Assembly (NCBI GenBank): GCA_017546785.1
Contig: JAFYRW010000027.1
Span: 1-52,447 of the forward strand
Length of the DNA stretch: 52,447 nucleotides
Direction: 5' to 3'
Source of the DNA: Bacteroidaceae bacterium
Lineage (GTDB): Bacteria > Bacteroidota > Bacteroidia > Bacteroidales > Bacteroidaceae
Part shown: positions 1 to 9,058 of the stretch, piece after piece
Numbering within the stretch: the first letter of the stretch is position 1
Layout: the number at the start of each line of letters is the position of its first letter
Notes under the pieces: generated by a model
The model's input: only the letters and a program-made list of their open reading frames with translations
Databases searched by the model: none
What the model was told of the DNA's origin: nothing
Translations under genes and position numbers: made by a program

Positions 1-38
1 ATAAGCAACTATTTTCTTTACACAATGTATATATTATA

Positions 39-70
39 TATGAGGCTGTGCCGTGCGGCACAGCCTCATA
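39..70 (-). terminator. Terminator of the fumarate reductase operon
   Basis: A perfect 15-bp inverted repeat (39-53 with 56-70, only two unpaired bases between the arms) lies 33 bp downstream of the frdB stop codon when read on the minus strand. It is followed on that strand by an A/T-rich run. The arms are GC-rich in the middle, so the RNA hairpin would be very stable. This marks the 3' end of the frdCAB transcript. No T-tract of the classic kind follows, so termination efficiency is inferred. Confidence 0.75.
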
Positions 71-102
71 GTCATTTACAAAAAATGTTAGGGTTTCTTG
101 TA

Positions 103-858
103 TCAGTCTTTCAACTTTGCTTTGATGAACTCACGGTTCATACGTGCAATGTTGCTGATTGAGATACATTTAGGACACTCAGCCTCGCAAGCACGAGTAT
201 TAGTACAGTTACCGAAGCCAAGCTCGTCCATTTTGGCAACCATTGATTTTGCACGGCGTGCAGCCTCTGCCTTACCCTGAGGAAGAAGAGCAAACTGGCT
301 AACCTTTGCCGATACGAACAACATTGCCGAACCGTTCTTACAAGCAGCTACACAAGCACCGCAACCAATACAAGCTGCAGCATCCATAGCCTCCTCGGCA
401 ATATCCTTACCAATGGGAATTGCATTAGCGTCGGGGATACCACCGGTGTTGATTGATACGTAACCGCCAGCCTGCTGAATCTTATCGAACGCTGTACGGT
501 CTACCATAAGGTCGCGAATCACGGGGAACGCAGCCGAACGCCAGGGCTCTACAGTGATTGTGTCGCCATCCTTGAAACGACGCATATACAACTGACAGGT
601 AGTTGCACCTGTTGCAGGACCGTGGGGATGTCCGTTCACGTAGAGTGAACACATACCGCAGATACCCTCGCGACAGTCGTGGTCGAATACTATGGGCTCT
701 TCTCCCTTGTTAATCAACTCCTCGTTGAGAATATCAAGCATCTCGAGGAACGAGGTATCACCGGGAATATCTTTCATCGGATAGGTCACGAACTTACCTT
801 TCTCTTTAGGACCTCTCTGACGCCAAACTTTTAAATTAAAACTGATATTTTTATCCAT
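103..858 (-). CDS. frdB: Fumarate reductase / succinate dehydrogenase iron-sulfur subunit
   Basis: The 251-residue electron-transfer subunit carries electrons between the membrane cytochrome b and the flavoprotein. A plant-type [2Fe-2S] ferredoxin domain fills the N-terminal half, with the cluster cysteines in CREGICGMC and a later TTCQLY. The C-terminal half has two further cysteine groups, [11 protein letters not shown] and [14 protein letters not shown], for the [4Fe-4S] and [3Fe-4S] or [4Fe-4S] centres. Length is normal for the family. It is the last gene of the frdC-frdA-frdB order on the minus strand, 19 bp after frdA. In anaerobic Bacteroidales this complex usually runs as a menaquinol:fumarate reductase that makes succinate. 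That direction is inferred from the lineage, since sequence alone does not separate Frd from Sdh of this type. Confidence 0.95.
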   Translation of the reverse strand: MDKNISFNLKVWRQRGPKEKGKFVTYPMKDIPGDTSFLEMLDILNEELINKGEEPIVFDHDCREGICGMCSLYVNGHPHGPATGATTCQLYMRRFKDGDTITVEPWRSAAFPVIRDLMVDRTAFDKIQQAGGYVSINTGGIPDANAIPIGKDIAEEAMDAAACIGCGACVAACKNGSAMLFVSAKVSQFALLPQGKAEAARRAKSMVAKMDELGFGNCTNTRACEAECPKCISISNIARMNREFIKAKLKD

Positions 859-877
859 TGTTACTATCTTTTTTCAA

Positions 878-2836
878 TTAGTTCTTGTAGTTACGTTGCT
901 GTACCTTAATGTACTGATAGTCGAGGTCCTCTTTGAGGAGTTCGGGCTCGTTGCCTTCGCCGGTATAACGCCAGCAAGCAACATATGAGTAGTTCTTATC
1001 GTCACGCTTAGCCTCGCCCTCTTCAGTTTGATGCTCCTCGCGGAAGTGTCCACCGCAAGACTCCTCACGGTTGAGTGCATCGTAGGCCATAAGCTTGCCA
1101 ATCTCGATAAAGTCGAGCAGACGAAGAGCCTTCTCCAATTCTACGTTCAAAGAACCAGCCTCGCCAGGGATGCGTAGATCGCTCCAGAATACCTTCTCAA
1201 CCTCTGCAAGCTTAGCAATAGCTGTCTCGAGAGACTCTTTGGTACGTGCCATACCTACATACTCCCACATTACGTGACCCAACTCCTTGTGGATTGAATC
1301 GACACTGCGCTTACCCTTGATAGCCATAAGTTTGGCAATCTTGTCGTTAATAGCCTTCTCGGCAGCAACAAACTCGGGAGCGTCGGTGCTGAAACGGGGA
1401 ACCTGAATCTGATCGCTCAAATAGTTCTGCATTGTGTAGGGAAGCACAAAGTAACCATCGGCAAGACCTTGCATAAGAGCAGAAGCACCGAGACGGTTAG
1501 CTCCGTGGTCGCTGAAGTTAGCCTCACCAATAGCGAACAATCCGGGGATTGAAGTCTGAAGCTCGTAGTCAACCCAGATACCACCCATTGTATAGTGGAT
1601 GGCGGGGAAGATCATCATAGGCTCCTCGTAGGGGCTTACGTCGGTAATCTCCTCATACATATCGAAGAGGTTTCCGTAGCGCTGTTTAACAACCTCTTTA
1701 CCCAAACGCTGGATAGCGTATTTAAAGTCGAGGAATACTGCAAGACCTGTGTTGTTTACACCAAAGCCCTTATCGCAACGCTCTTTAGCTGCACGAGAAG
1801 CAACGTCACGAGGTACAAGGTTACCGAACGCAGGATAACGACGCTCCAAATAGAAGTCGCGATCCTCGTCGGGAATATCGCTTGCACGCTTTGTACCAGC
1901 CTGAAGAGCCTTAGCATCCTCCAATTTCTTGGGAACCCAGATACGACCGTCGTTACGCAACGACTCAGACATAAGAGTCAATTTAGACTGCTTGTCACCG
2001 TGAACGGGAATACAGGTGGGGTGAATCTGTGCGAAACAGGGGTTAGCGAAGAGAGCACCCTTACGGTAGCACTGCAAAGCAGCAGAACCGTTACTACCCA
2101 TAGCATTTGTTGAGAGGAAGTAGGTGTTACCGTAACCACCGGTAGCAATAACAACAGCGTGAGCAGCGAAACGCTCAACAGCACCTGTTACAAGGTTACG
2201 CGCGATGATACCGCGAGCACGGCCGTCGATAATAACAACGTCCAACATCTCGTAACGTGTGTAGAGTTTTACTTTACCCTGGTTCACCTGATAGTTGAGT
2301 GCTGAATAAGCACCGAGAAGCAACTGCTGACCGGTCTGACCGCGAGCATAGAATGTACGCGATACCTGAGCACCACCGAATGAACGGTTAGCAAGAAGAC
2401 CACCATATTCGCGTGCAAAAGGAACACCCTGAGCTACGCACTGGTCGATGATAGCACCCGATACCTCAGCAAGACGATGAACGTTAGCCTCGCGAGCACG
2501 ATAGTCACCACCCTTTATAGTATCGTAGAAAAGACGATAAACAGAGTCGCCGTCATTCTGATAGTTCTTAGCAGCATTGATACCACCCTGTGCAGCAATT
2601 GAGTGAGCACGACGGGGAGAATCCTGAATACAGAAGTTAAGAACGTTGAAACCCATAGCACCCAAAGAAGCAGCAGCCGATGCACCGGCAAGACCTGTAC
2701 CTACAACGATAATATCGAGGTTACGTTTGTTTGCGGGGTTTACCAATTTCTGGTGAGCCTTATAGTTGGTCCACTTTTCGGCCAACGGGCCTTCGGGGAT
2801 TTTTGAATCCAATTTTTCCGAACTAATCTTAGCCAT
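878..2836 (-). CDS. frdA: Fumarate reductase / succinate dehydrogenase flavoprotein subunit
   Basis: The 652-residue catalytic subunit carries covalent FAD and interconverts fumarate and succinate on the cytoplasmic face of the inner membrane. The dinucleotide-binding motif [12 protein letters not shown] is near residue 45. The FAD-attachment region [13 protein letters not shown] follows at about residues 82-94. A substrate-binding segment, [12 protein letters not shown], lies in the middle, and the C-terminal [12 protein letters not shown] is typical of the FrdA/SdhA family. The length (about 650) fits the Bacteroidota/epsilon-type enzymes with a single cytochrome b subunit. It sits between frdC (32 bp upstream) and frdB (19 bp downstream), so all three are cotranscribed. 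Nothing looks damaged. Confidence 0.96.
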   Translation of the reverse strand: MAKISSEKLDSKIPEGPLAEKWTNYKAHQKLVNPANKRNLDIIVVGTGLAGASAAASLGAMGFNVLNFCIQDSPRRAHSIAAQGGINAAKNYQNDGDSVYRLFYDTIKGGDYRAREANVHRLAEVSGAIIDQCVAQGVPFAREYGGLLANRSFGGAQVSRTFYARGQTGQQLLLGAYSALNYQVNQGKVKLYTRYEMLDVVIIDGRARGIIARNLVTGAVERFAAHAVVIATGGYGNTYFLSTNAMGSNGSAALQCYRKGALFANPCFAQIHPTCIPVHGDKQSKLTLMSESLRNDGRIWVPKKLEDAKALQAGTKRASDIPDEDRDFYLERRYPAFGNLVPRDVASRAAKERCDKGFGVNNTGLAVFLDFKYAIQRLGKEVVKQRYGNLFDMYEEITDVSPYEEPMMIFPAIHYTMGGIWVDYELQTSIPGLFAIGEANFSDHGANRLGASALMQGLADGYFVLPYTMQNYLSDQIQVPRFSTDAPEFVAAEKAINDKIAKLMAIKGKRSVDSIHKELGHVMWEYVGMARTKESLETAIAKLAEVEKVFWSDLRIPGEAGSLNVELEKALRLLDFIEIGKLMAYDALNREESCGGHFREEHQTEEGEAKRDDKNYSYVACWRYTGEGNEPELLKEDLDYQYIKVQQRNYKN

Positions 2837-2868
2837 AATATACTGTTTTTATAATTTTAGAATGAATA

Positions 2869-3570
2869 TTAGCAGTGGCCTCCAACGCAGGGGCAAATTG
2901 CATAAACAACAACAACCGCCATAAAGCCCAATACAATGATGGTAACGATTGCATTACCAATCACACGCCAACGGTTGAACCATACCTGATTGTTCACACC
3001 GAGAGACTGCATTGCACTCCAGAAACCGTGTGTGAGGTGGAACCAAAGAGCAGCAAGCCATACAATGTAGCAAGCAGAGTAAATATAGTTGCCGAAAGTC
3101 TCAACCATATAATTAACTCCATTGGTTGCATTCTTAACTACTTCAGCGTCTACGTGGATGTTCAACTTATGCAGAATCTCGACCAACTGCATATTAGCCC
3201 AGAAATTGCAAAGGTGAAGCAAAAGACCCAAAGCAACGATAATACCAAGAACGAGCATATTCTGAGATGCCCACTCTACACTCTTAGGACGAACACTGTA
3301 AGCGTAAGACTGACCGCCACGTGCTCTTTTGTTCTGAATTGTGAGGATAAAAGCATACACAATGTGAACTACAACCATAGCAGCAAGGCCAACAGTTGCA
3401 ACGAGCGCATACCAGTTTGCTCCCAAGAACCCACAAATAGCATTGTAAGCGTCGGCACTAAAAAGTGCGACCAAGTTCATACACATATGGAAAAGTAGGA
3501 AGAGCACCAAGCCTACGCCCGATACACTCATAATTACCTTCTTTCCCACAGAAGAATTAAGTAACCACAT
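2869..3570 (-). CDS. frdC: Fumarate reductase / succinate dehydrogenase cytochrome b subunit
   Basis: This 233-residue integral membrane protein anchors FrdAB and binds b-type haem and menaquinone. Five hydrophobic stretches are visible, starting with the segment SGVGLVLFLLFHMCMNLVAL near residues 18-37. Histidines inside or next to the helices (in LFHMCM, VVHIVY, LLHLCNF and FHLTHGFW) are the likely haem ligands. The length and single-subunit form match the di-haem cytochrome b family of Bacteroidota and epsilonproteobacteria. It is the first gene of the operon. A good promoter lies about 75 bp upstream. The C-terminus ends in a short Cys-rich tail (ICPCVGGHC), which is a small oddity of unknown meaning. 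Confidence 0.93.
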   Translation of the reverse strand: MWLLNSSVGKKVIMSVSGVGLVLFLLFHMCMNLVALFSADAYNAICGFLGANWYALVATVGLAAMVVVHIVYAFILTIQNKRARGGQSYAYSVRPKSVEWASQNMLVLGIIVALGLLLHLCNFWANMQLVEILHKLNIHVDAEVVKNATNGVNYMVETFGNYIYSACYIVWLAALWFHLTHGFWSAMQSLGVNNQVWFNRWRVIGNAIVTIIVLGFMAVVVVYAICPCVGGHC

Positions 3571-3642
3571 AATAAATTGATATTAAATTATTTAAATAAG
3601 TAAATTGATTAAATTTCGTCTTAAAATCCATCTTACAATTAG

Positions 3643-3673
3643 CAAAAATAACGTTTTTTATGAAAATAAGCAA
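3643..3673 (-). promoter_or_regulatory. Promoter of the frd operon
   Basis: Read on the minus strand, the -7 element TATTTTTG (3650-3643) matches the Bacteroidales consensus TAnnTTTG. A TTG that serves as the -33 element lies at 3673-3671, with a 20-bp gap, which is the usual spacing. The predicted transcript has a leader of about 65-70 nt with no Shine-Dalgarno sequence, as is common in this group. Confidence 0.6.
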
Positions 3674-3844
3674 TTGAGAGGGAGAAAATATTCCTTTTTT
3701 AAAAAATAAGAGTAGCAGCATAACAGCACGCCACACGCACAACAATTACGCAACGGCAATATATGGCAAGCAAAATACATCCACTTTTTTAGTGGCATAA
3801 TCCTAAAAGAGTTTATCAAATTTCGCAGTTTGAATTATTTCGGC

Positions 3845-3852
3845 TACTTTTG
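3845..3852 (+). promoter_or_regulatory. Probable -7 element for mnmG
   Basis: TACTTTTG matches TAnnTTTG. A weak -33 element (TTTC, 3821-3824) is at 20-bp spacing. The start of mnmG is about 85 bp downstream. It probably drives the whole mnmG-apt-uvrC-dtd-deoC cluster. Confidence 0.5.
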
Positions 3853-3936
3853 TAAACCAAAAGAAAAAGAAAAGGCGCACGCGATAAACAACAATTATAT
3901 TCAGCGCTGTTTAGTTTATAAAAATCCCATAACAGA

Positions 3937-5808
3937 GTGAAATTCGAGTACGACATATTGGTTATTGGAGCCGGACACGCCGGCTGTGAGGCTGCCGCTG
4001 CTGCAGCCAATTTAGGTATGCACACCTGCCTGATGACTATGGATATGAACAAGATTGCACAAATGAGTTGCAACCCTGCCATAGGAGGCATTGCCAAAGG
4101 ACAGATTGTCCGCGAGATTGATGCACTCGGAGGATATATGGGTATAATCACCGACAAGGCAACCATTCAGTTCCGTATGCTCAACCGCTCAAAAGGCCCT
4201 GCAATGTGGAGCCCCAGAGCACAGTGCGACAGAAATAAATTCAGCAATATATGGCGTGAGACTCTCGAGAATCTTCCCAATTTGAATATATGGCAGGATT
4301 GTGCAACGGAGCTTATTGTTGAAGATGGCAAGGCCGTTGGAGTAAAGACTCAATTGGGCGCTGAATTCAGAGCACAATGCACAATCATAACAGCCGGCAC
4401 ATTCCTTAACGGACTGATGCACATTGGAAAAGTTCAGATAGAGGGCGGACGCATTGCCGAGCCTACATCAAAAGGACTTACCGAGAGCATCACCCGTCAC
4501 GGTATAACCGCCGGACGTATGAAGACCGGAACACCCGTTCGACTCGACAAGCGCAGCATTCATCTTGAACTGACAGATGTTCAGGAGGGCGACCACGATT
4601 TTCATCAATTTTCGTATCACCCCATAGAGCGCAATCTGCAACAGAGCCCCTGCTGGGGATGCTACACCAACCCCGAGGTTCACGAGACACTGCGCAGCGG
4701 ACTCAGCGAGTCGCCTCTATACAACGGACAAATTCAGAGCATAGGACCGCGATACTGCCCCAGCATAGAGACAAAGATTGTAACCTTTGCCGAACGCGAC
4801 AGACATCTGCTGTTCCTTGAGCCCGAGGGCGAGACAACGCAAGAGATTTATGTAAACGGATTCTCTTCGTCGTTACCTATGGAAGTTCAATTAACCGCCC
4901 TGCGCAAGATTCCCGCGCTAAAGGACGCTGTTGCCTATCGCCCCGGATACGCCATAGAGTACGACTACTTTGATCCCACCCAATTGACACACACATTAGA
5001 ATCAAAAGTCGTTGATAATCTGTACTTTGCAGGACAGGTAAACGGCACGACAGGCTATGAGGAGGCTGCCGGACAGGGCATTGTGGCGGGAATAAACGCT
5101 GCATTGAAGCTTAAAGGAGAAGAGCCCTTTATACTGCATCGCGACGAGGCTTATATTGGAGTACTCATCGACGACCTTGTAACCAAAGGAGTAGATGAAC
5201 CCTACCGTATGTTCACCTCACGCGCCGAGTATCGCATACTGCTACGCTCGGACAATGCCGATATGCGACTAACAGAAAAAGCCCACCGAATAGGACTCGC
5301 ATCAGAGGAACGATACAAACGTCTGCAGAAGAAAAAAGAGAAGATTGCTCAGCTTACTGAATTCATTGAGACATTCTCGGTAAAAGCAAACATAATAAAC
5401 GCAGGGCTCGAGGCATTGGGCACTACCCCACTCACCCGCGGCTGCAAACTATCGTCAATAATAGAGCGCCCGCAAATAACAATCGAGACTATTGCCGAAT
5501 ATATCGCTCCGCTAAAAAATCGTCTAGAGAAATTGGGCGCCGAGCGCGAAGAGATTATCGAGGCTACCGAGATTGAGATAAAATACAAAGGCTACATTGA
5601 CCGCGAGCGTGAGCTTGCCCAAAAAATGCAGCGCTTGGAAAATATACGCATAAAAGGACGATTCGACTACAACAACATTGAATCGCTATCGACAGAAGCG
5701 CGCCAAAAGCTGAATGCAATACAGCCCGAGACTCTTGCTCAAGCGAGCCGCATTCCGGGAGTGTCGCCCAGTGATATAAATGTGCTTTTAGTAATGGTAA
5801 GAAAATAA
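3937..5808 (+). CDS. mnmG: tRNA uridine-5-carboxymethylaminomethyl modification enzyme MnmG (GidA)
   Basis: MnmG works with the GTPase MnmE to place carboxymethylaminomethyl groups on the wobble uridine U34 of several tRNAs, using FAD and a folate carbon. The 623-residue protein opens with the FAD motif VIGAGHAGCEAA at residues 8-19 and the signature SCNPAIGGIAKG near residue 46. The central GAGA-type hallmark PRYCPSIETK and the C-terminal helical MnmE-binding domain are both present. The start codon is GTG at 3937, and translation from there gives the N-terminus normal for the family. mnmG is often near the replication origin in bacteria, and a parS-like site follows its stop codon by one base. 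Confidence 0.97.
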   Translation: MKFEYDILVIGAGHAGCEAAAAAANLGMHTCLMTMDMNKIAQMSCNPAIGGIAKGQIVREIDALGGYMGIITDKATIQFRMLNRSKGPAMWSPRAQCDRNKFSNIWRETLENLPNLNIWQDCATELIVEDGKAVGVKTQLGAEFRAQCTIITAGTFLNGLMHIGKVQIEGGRIAEPTSKGLTESITRHGITAGRMKTGTPVRLDKRSIHLELTDVQEGDHDFHQFSYHPIERNLQQSPCWGCYTNPEVHETLRSGLSESPLYNGQIQSIGPRYCPSIETKIVTFAERDRHLLFLEPEGETTQEIYVNGFSSSLPMEVQLTALRKIPALKDAVAYRPGYAIEYDYFDPTQLTHTLESKVVDNLYFAGQVNGTTGYEEAAGQGIVAGINAALKLKGEEPFILHRDEAYIGVLIDDLVTKGVDEPYRMFTSRAEYRILLRSDNADMRLTEKAHRIGLASEERYKRLQKKKEKIAQLTEFIETFSVKANIINAGLEALGTTPLTRGCKLSSIIERPQITIETIAEYIAPLKNRLEKLGAEREEIIEATEIEIKYKGYIDRERELAQKMQRLENIRIKGRFDYNNIESLSTEARQKLNAIQPETLAQASRIPGVSPSDINVLLVMVRK

Positions 5809-5809
5809 T

Positions 5810-5825
5810 TGTTCCACGTGAAACA
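5810..5825. other. parS-type ParB/Spo0J binding site
   Basis: TGTTCCACGTGAAACA matches the widely conserved chromosomal parS consensus TGTTNCACGTGAAACA at every defined position. With the flanking bases it forms an 18-bp near-palindrome (5809-5826). It lies in the 36-bp gap between the mnmG stop and the chosen apt ATG. ParB loads at such sites, spreads, and with ParA/SMC organises and segregates the origin region. The match is seen directly, but its use by ParB here is inferred. Confidence 0.8.
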
Positions 5826-5844
5826 ATTTCAAATTCAAACAAAG

Positions 5845-6378
5845 ATGAACAAAGAGTTATTACTTTCGAATTTAAGAAACATCCCCGACTTTCCTATTCC
5901 GGGAATTCAGTTCAAGGATGTAACGTCGCTGTTCAAAAAAGCCGAGTGCTTAAAGGAACTCGACGATGCGCTCTACAATCTTTACAAGGATTGCGGAATT
6001 ACAAAAGTGGTAGGCATTGAATCGCGAGGCTTTGTAATGGGCGCTGCGCTTGCTCTAAGATTGAACGCAGGATTCGTTCCTATCCGTAAGCCCGGAAAAT
6101 TGCCGGCAGAAACAATCAGCGAGAGCTATTCAAAAGAATACGGAACCGACACTATAGAGATTCACAAAGATGCTATAGAAGAAAACGACGTTGTTCTTAT
6201 TCACGACGACCTTTTGGCTACAGGAGGCACAGCTCTTGCCGCATACAATCTTGTACAAAAGCTGAATCCCAAGAAAATTATGGTAAGTTTCATAATTGAG
6301 CTCGAGGGATTGAAAGGACGAGAGATATTCCCCAAAGAGGCCGATGTTAAATCACTTTTAAGTCTTGACGGAGAATGA
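5845..6378 (+). CDS. apt: Adenine phosphoribosyltransferase
   Basis: Apt makes AMP from adenine and PRPP in purine salvage. The start is placed at the ATG at 5845, which gives 177 residues, the usual family length, and the normal opening MNKELLLSNLRNIPDFPIPG. A TTG start at 5809 is also open, but it would translate the parS site into an unusual leader and is less likely. The PRPP-binding loop VVLIHDDLLATGGTA lies near residues 116-130, and the substrate region RKPGKLPAET is near residues 76-85. The stop codon overlaps the uvrC start (ATGA), which shows translational coupling. Confidence 0.95.
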   Translation: MNKELLLSNLRNIPDFPIPGIQFKDVTSLFKKAECLKELDDALYNLYKDCGITKVVGIESRGFVMGAALALRLNAGFVPIRKPGKLPAETISESYSKEYGTDTIEIHKDAIEENDVVLIHDDLLATGGTALAAYNLVQKLNPKKIMVSFIIELEGLKGREIFPKEADVKSLLSLDGE

Positions 6379-8204
6379 AAAAAGAGGAGATTGCAAAAAA
6401 AGATGAATACCTGAAGGGTATTATAAGCAACCTCCCCGAAAAACCCGGCTGCTACCAATACCTCAACGACAATGGGGTAATTATATACGTTGGTAAGGCC
6501 AAAAATCTAAAACGCAGAGTATCGTCATATTTTCACAAGGAGCAGACAACATTAAAGACAAAGCTGCTTGTAAGCAAGATAGCCGATATTAGATACATTA
6601 TAGTAAACAGCGAGGCCGATGCGCTTTTATTGGAGAACAATCTGATTAAGCAGCATAAGCCTCGCTATAATGTATTATTGAAGGACGACAAGACCTACCC
6701 CTCTATCTGCATCAGCAACGACTATTTCCCCAAAATATTCAAGACTCGCAAAATCATTCGCGGAGCAGGACAATATTTCGGTCCTTACAGCAACACTGGA
6801 GCACTAAACGCCCTACTCCAACTTATAAAGGAGCTCTACCCATTGCGAACCTGTAGCATGAGAATAACTCCCGAGGGTGTAAGATACAACAAATACGATG
6901 CTTGTTTGGAGTATCAGATAAAGAATTGCTGTGCTCCCTGCATCGGAAAAATCGGGCAAAAAGAATATTTTAAATATATCGAAGGAGTAATTTCCATTCT
7001 AAAGGGAGATACACGAAAGGTTCAGGAAAAGCTGTTAGCCGAAATGCAGGTACACGCAAAAAATATGAATTTCGAGGAGGCTCAGAAAATTAAAATCAAA
7101 TACGAACTCATCGAGAATTTCCGTACACGCAGCGAGGTAGTTAGCACATCAATGCATAATCTCGACGTATTCAATATAGAGAGCGACGAGAAGAGCGCAT
7201 TTATAAACTTCCTGCATATAACCAACGGTTGCATAAATCAGGCTTTTACATTAGAGTATAAGAAAAAGCTCGATGAAAGCGACGAAGAATTACTTACAAT
7301 GGGCATTGTGGAAATGCGTGAACGTTTCAAGAGCGATGCAAAAGAGATTATAGTACCATTCACAATAGAGCTACCGTTTGAGAATGTTACAATAAACACA
7401 CCGATAAAAGGAGAGAAAATGCGTCTCCTCACACTCTCTAAGTTAAATGTAAAGCAATACAAAGCCGACAGATTAAAGCACGAGGACAAGCTTAATCCCG
7501 AGCAAAAATCTACCCGACTGATGAAGGAGATACAGCAGGAACTACATCTTGATAAATTGCCCCTAATAATCGAATGTTTCGACAATTCAAACATTCAGGG
7601 CAGCGACGCTGTTGCCGCCTGCGTGGTATTCAAAAAGCTTAAGCCATCAAAGAAGGATTATAGGAAATACAATATAAAGAGTGTTATAGGAGCCGACGAC
7701 TATGCGTCGATGCGCGAAGTAGTAGAGAGAAGATATTCGCGAGCAATAGAAGAGGATACTCCCCTACCCAACCTTATTATAGCCGACGGTGGCAAAGGAC
7801 AGATGGAGGCCATACGCGAGATTGTGGAGGATAAGCTGAATTTGAATATCCCCATTGCAGGATTGGTAAAGGATGGCAGACACAAGACATCTGAGCTTAT
7901 AATCGGTAAAAACGGCGAAAGCATCGGACTAAAACAGCAGACGGCACTCTTCCGTCTTATGACACAGATACAGGACGAAGTTCACCGCTTTGCCATAACA
8001 TTCCACCGCGACAAGCGCAGCAAGCGACAGACAGCCTCGGAGCTTGACAGTATAAAAGGAATAGGAGAAAAAAGCAAGCAGGCGCTACTCAAAGAGTTCA
8101 AGAGTGTGAAACGCATACGAGAGGCAAATATCGAGGATATCATAGCAATTGTAGGAAAGGCAAAAGCAGAAATACTTATGAAGAGTTTGAAAGAGACAGT
8201 GTAA
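6375..8204 (+). CDS. uvrC: Excinuclease ABC subunit C
   Basis: UvrC cuts the damaged strand on both sides of a lesion in nucleotide excision repair after UvrA/UvrB loading. The 609-residue protein has, in order, the GIY-YIG nuclease domain (GCYQYL...IIYVGKAKNLKRR, about residues 23-50), the Cys-containing central region (NCCAPCIG), and the UVR motif for UvrB contact (NMNFEEAQKIKIKYE, about 235). The RNase H-like endonuclease domain follows (IECFDNSNIQGSDAVAACV, then LIIADGGKGQ). A C-terminal helix-hairpin-helix (DSIKGIGEKSKQALL) completes it. It overlaps apt by 4 bp. The gene order mnmG-apt-uvrC-dtd is one I associate with Bacteroidales genomes. Confidence 0.97.
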   Translation: MKKEEIAKKDEYLKGIISNLPEKPGCYQYLNDNGVIIYVGKAKNLKRRVSSYFHKEQTTLKTKLLVSKIADIRYIIVNSEADALLLENNLIKQHKPRYNVLLKDDKTYPSICISNDYFPKIFKTRKIIRGAGQYFGPYSNTGALNALLQLIKELYPLRTCSMRITPEGVRYNKYDACLEYQIKNCCAPCIGKIGQKEYFKYIEGVISILKGDTRKVQEKLLAEMQVHAKNMNFEEAQKIKIKYELIENFRTRSEVVSTSMHNLDVFNIESDEKSAFINFLHITNGCINQAFTLEYKKKLDESDEELLTMGIVEMRERFKSDAKEIIVPFTIELPFENVTINTPIKGEKMRLLTLSKLNVKQYKADRLKHEDKLNPEQKSTRLMKEIQQELHLDKLPLIIECFDNSNIQGSDAVAACVVFKKLKPSKKDYRKYNIKSVIGADDYASMREVVERRYSRAIEEDTPLPNLIIADGGKGQMEAIREIVEDKLNLNIPIAGLVKDGRHKTSELIIGKNGESIGLKQQTALFRLMTQIQDEVHRFAITFHRDKRSKRQTASELDSIKGIGEKSKQALLKEFKSVKRIREANIEDIIAIVGKAKAEILMKSLKETV

Positions 8205-8266
8205 ATTCCTATATTCGCAAAGAAGAAACACTTAAGAAGCGCTCATTATAGAGTAAATTATTGATT

Positions 8267-8719
8267 ATGAGAGTTTTAATACAAAGAGTAAAGCGAGCAT
8301 CGGTAACCATCGACAACAATGTAAAATCGTTGATTAACAATGGTTTACTTATTTTTATAGGGGTGTGCGACGAAGATAACCACGAAGATATTGAGTGGTT
8401 GGTGAAGAAAATTGCAAATATCCGCCTTTTTGACGACGAGAATGGTGTGATGAACAGGTCGGTAATAGACACCGACGGGGAACTGCTCGTTGTAAGTCAA
8501 TTTACCCTGATGGCATCGACAAAAAAAGGTAACCGCCCATCATATATAAAAGCATCAAAGCCCGAATTCTCTATCCCAATGTACGAGCAATTCTGCAAGG
8601 AGTTAGAGGACGCTGTAAACAAAAGCATACAGACTGGCGTTTTTGGTGCAGATATGCAGGTTGAGCTAATAAACGATGGTCCTGTTACAATATTTATAGA
8701 TTCTAAAAACAGAGAATAA
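8267..8719 (+). CDS. dtd: D-aminoacyl-tRNA deacylase
   Basis: Dtd removes D-amino acids (and glycine wrongly loaded on tRNA-Ala) from tRNAs. From the ATG at 8267 the protein is 150 residues with the standard start MRVLIQRVKRASVTI. A TTG two codons upstream is also open but unneeded. The two catalytic signatures are visible: VVSQFTLMA (the SQFTL motif, about 76-84) and NDGPVTIFI near the C-terminus (the Gly-cisPro motif). It lies 62 bp after uvrC, and its stop codon directly abuts the next ATG. Confidence 0.95.
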   Translation: MRVLIQRVKRASVTIDNNVKSLINNGLLIFIGVCDEDNHEDIEWLVKKIANIRLFDDENGVMNRSVIDTDGELLVVSQFTLMASTKKGNRPSYIKASKPEFSIPMYEQFCKELEDAVNKSIQTGVFGADMQVELINDGPVTIFIDSKNRE

Positions 8720-9046
8720 ATGACAATAGAAGAGGCTCAAAAAAGAGTAGATGATTGGATAAAGGAGTACGGTGTACGCTACTTTAACGAAATGACAAAT
8801 ATGGCCATTCTAACCGAAGAGGTTGGAGAGGTTGCGCGTATAATGTCGCGCAAATATGGTGAACAGTCGTTCAAGAATGGCGAGGAAAAAGAGCTTGGCG
8901 ACGAGCTTGCCGATGTTCTGTGGGTGATTATATGCATAGCCAACCAGACAGGTGTGGACCTTACCGAGGCTTTTATGAAAAACCTCGATAAAAAGACGAA
9001 AAGAGACAATAAAAGACATAAAGAGAATAAGAAACTAACATTATAA
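8720..9046 (+). CDS. MazG-like nucleotide pyrophosphohydrolase
   Basis: This 108-residue all-helical protein of the MazG-related NTP pyrophosphohydrolase superfamily probably hydrolyses abnormal or excess (d)NTPs to the monophosphate. The metal-binding acidic motifs are clear: TEEVGEVARIM around residues 30-40 (ExxE) and ELGDELADVLWVI around 57-69 (ExxxD). It is the short single-domain form, about half the length of MazG proper. It starts on the base after the dtd stop codon and is followed 12 bp later by deoC, so it is in the same operon. The exact nucleotide substrate cannot be told from sequence. Confidence 0.85.
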   Translation: MTIEEAQKRVDDWIKEYGVRYFNEMTNMAILTEEVGEVARIMSRKYGEQSFKNGEEKELGDELADVLWVIICIANQTGVDLTEAFMKNLDKKTKRDNKRHKENKKLTL

Positions 9047-9058
9047 AATACAGAGAAT

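Larger units (their letters stand above)
3571..3936. other. Divergent intergenic region frdC / mnmG
   Basis: These 366 bp separate the minus-strand frd operon from plus-strand mnmG. They are AT-rich and hold one promoter for each side (listed separately). A small hairpin with arms CCACT and AGTGG is at 3781-3795, and an A/T run lies around 3695-3710. I see no small gene, RNA gene or operator here. Confidence 0.6.

Noticed and set aside
5809-5844. Longer apt protein starting from TTG at 5809
   Set aside because: It would translate the parS site into an N-terminus not seen in Apt; the ATG at 5845 gives the normal length and start.
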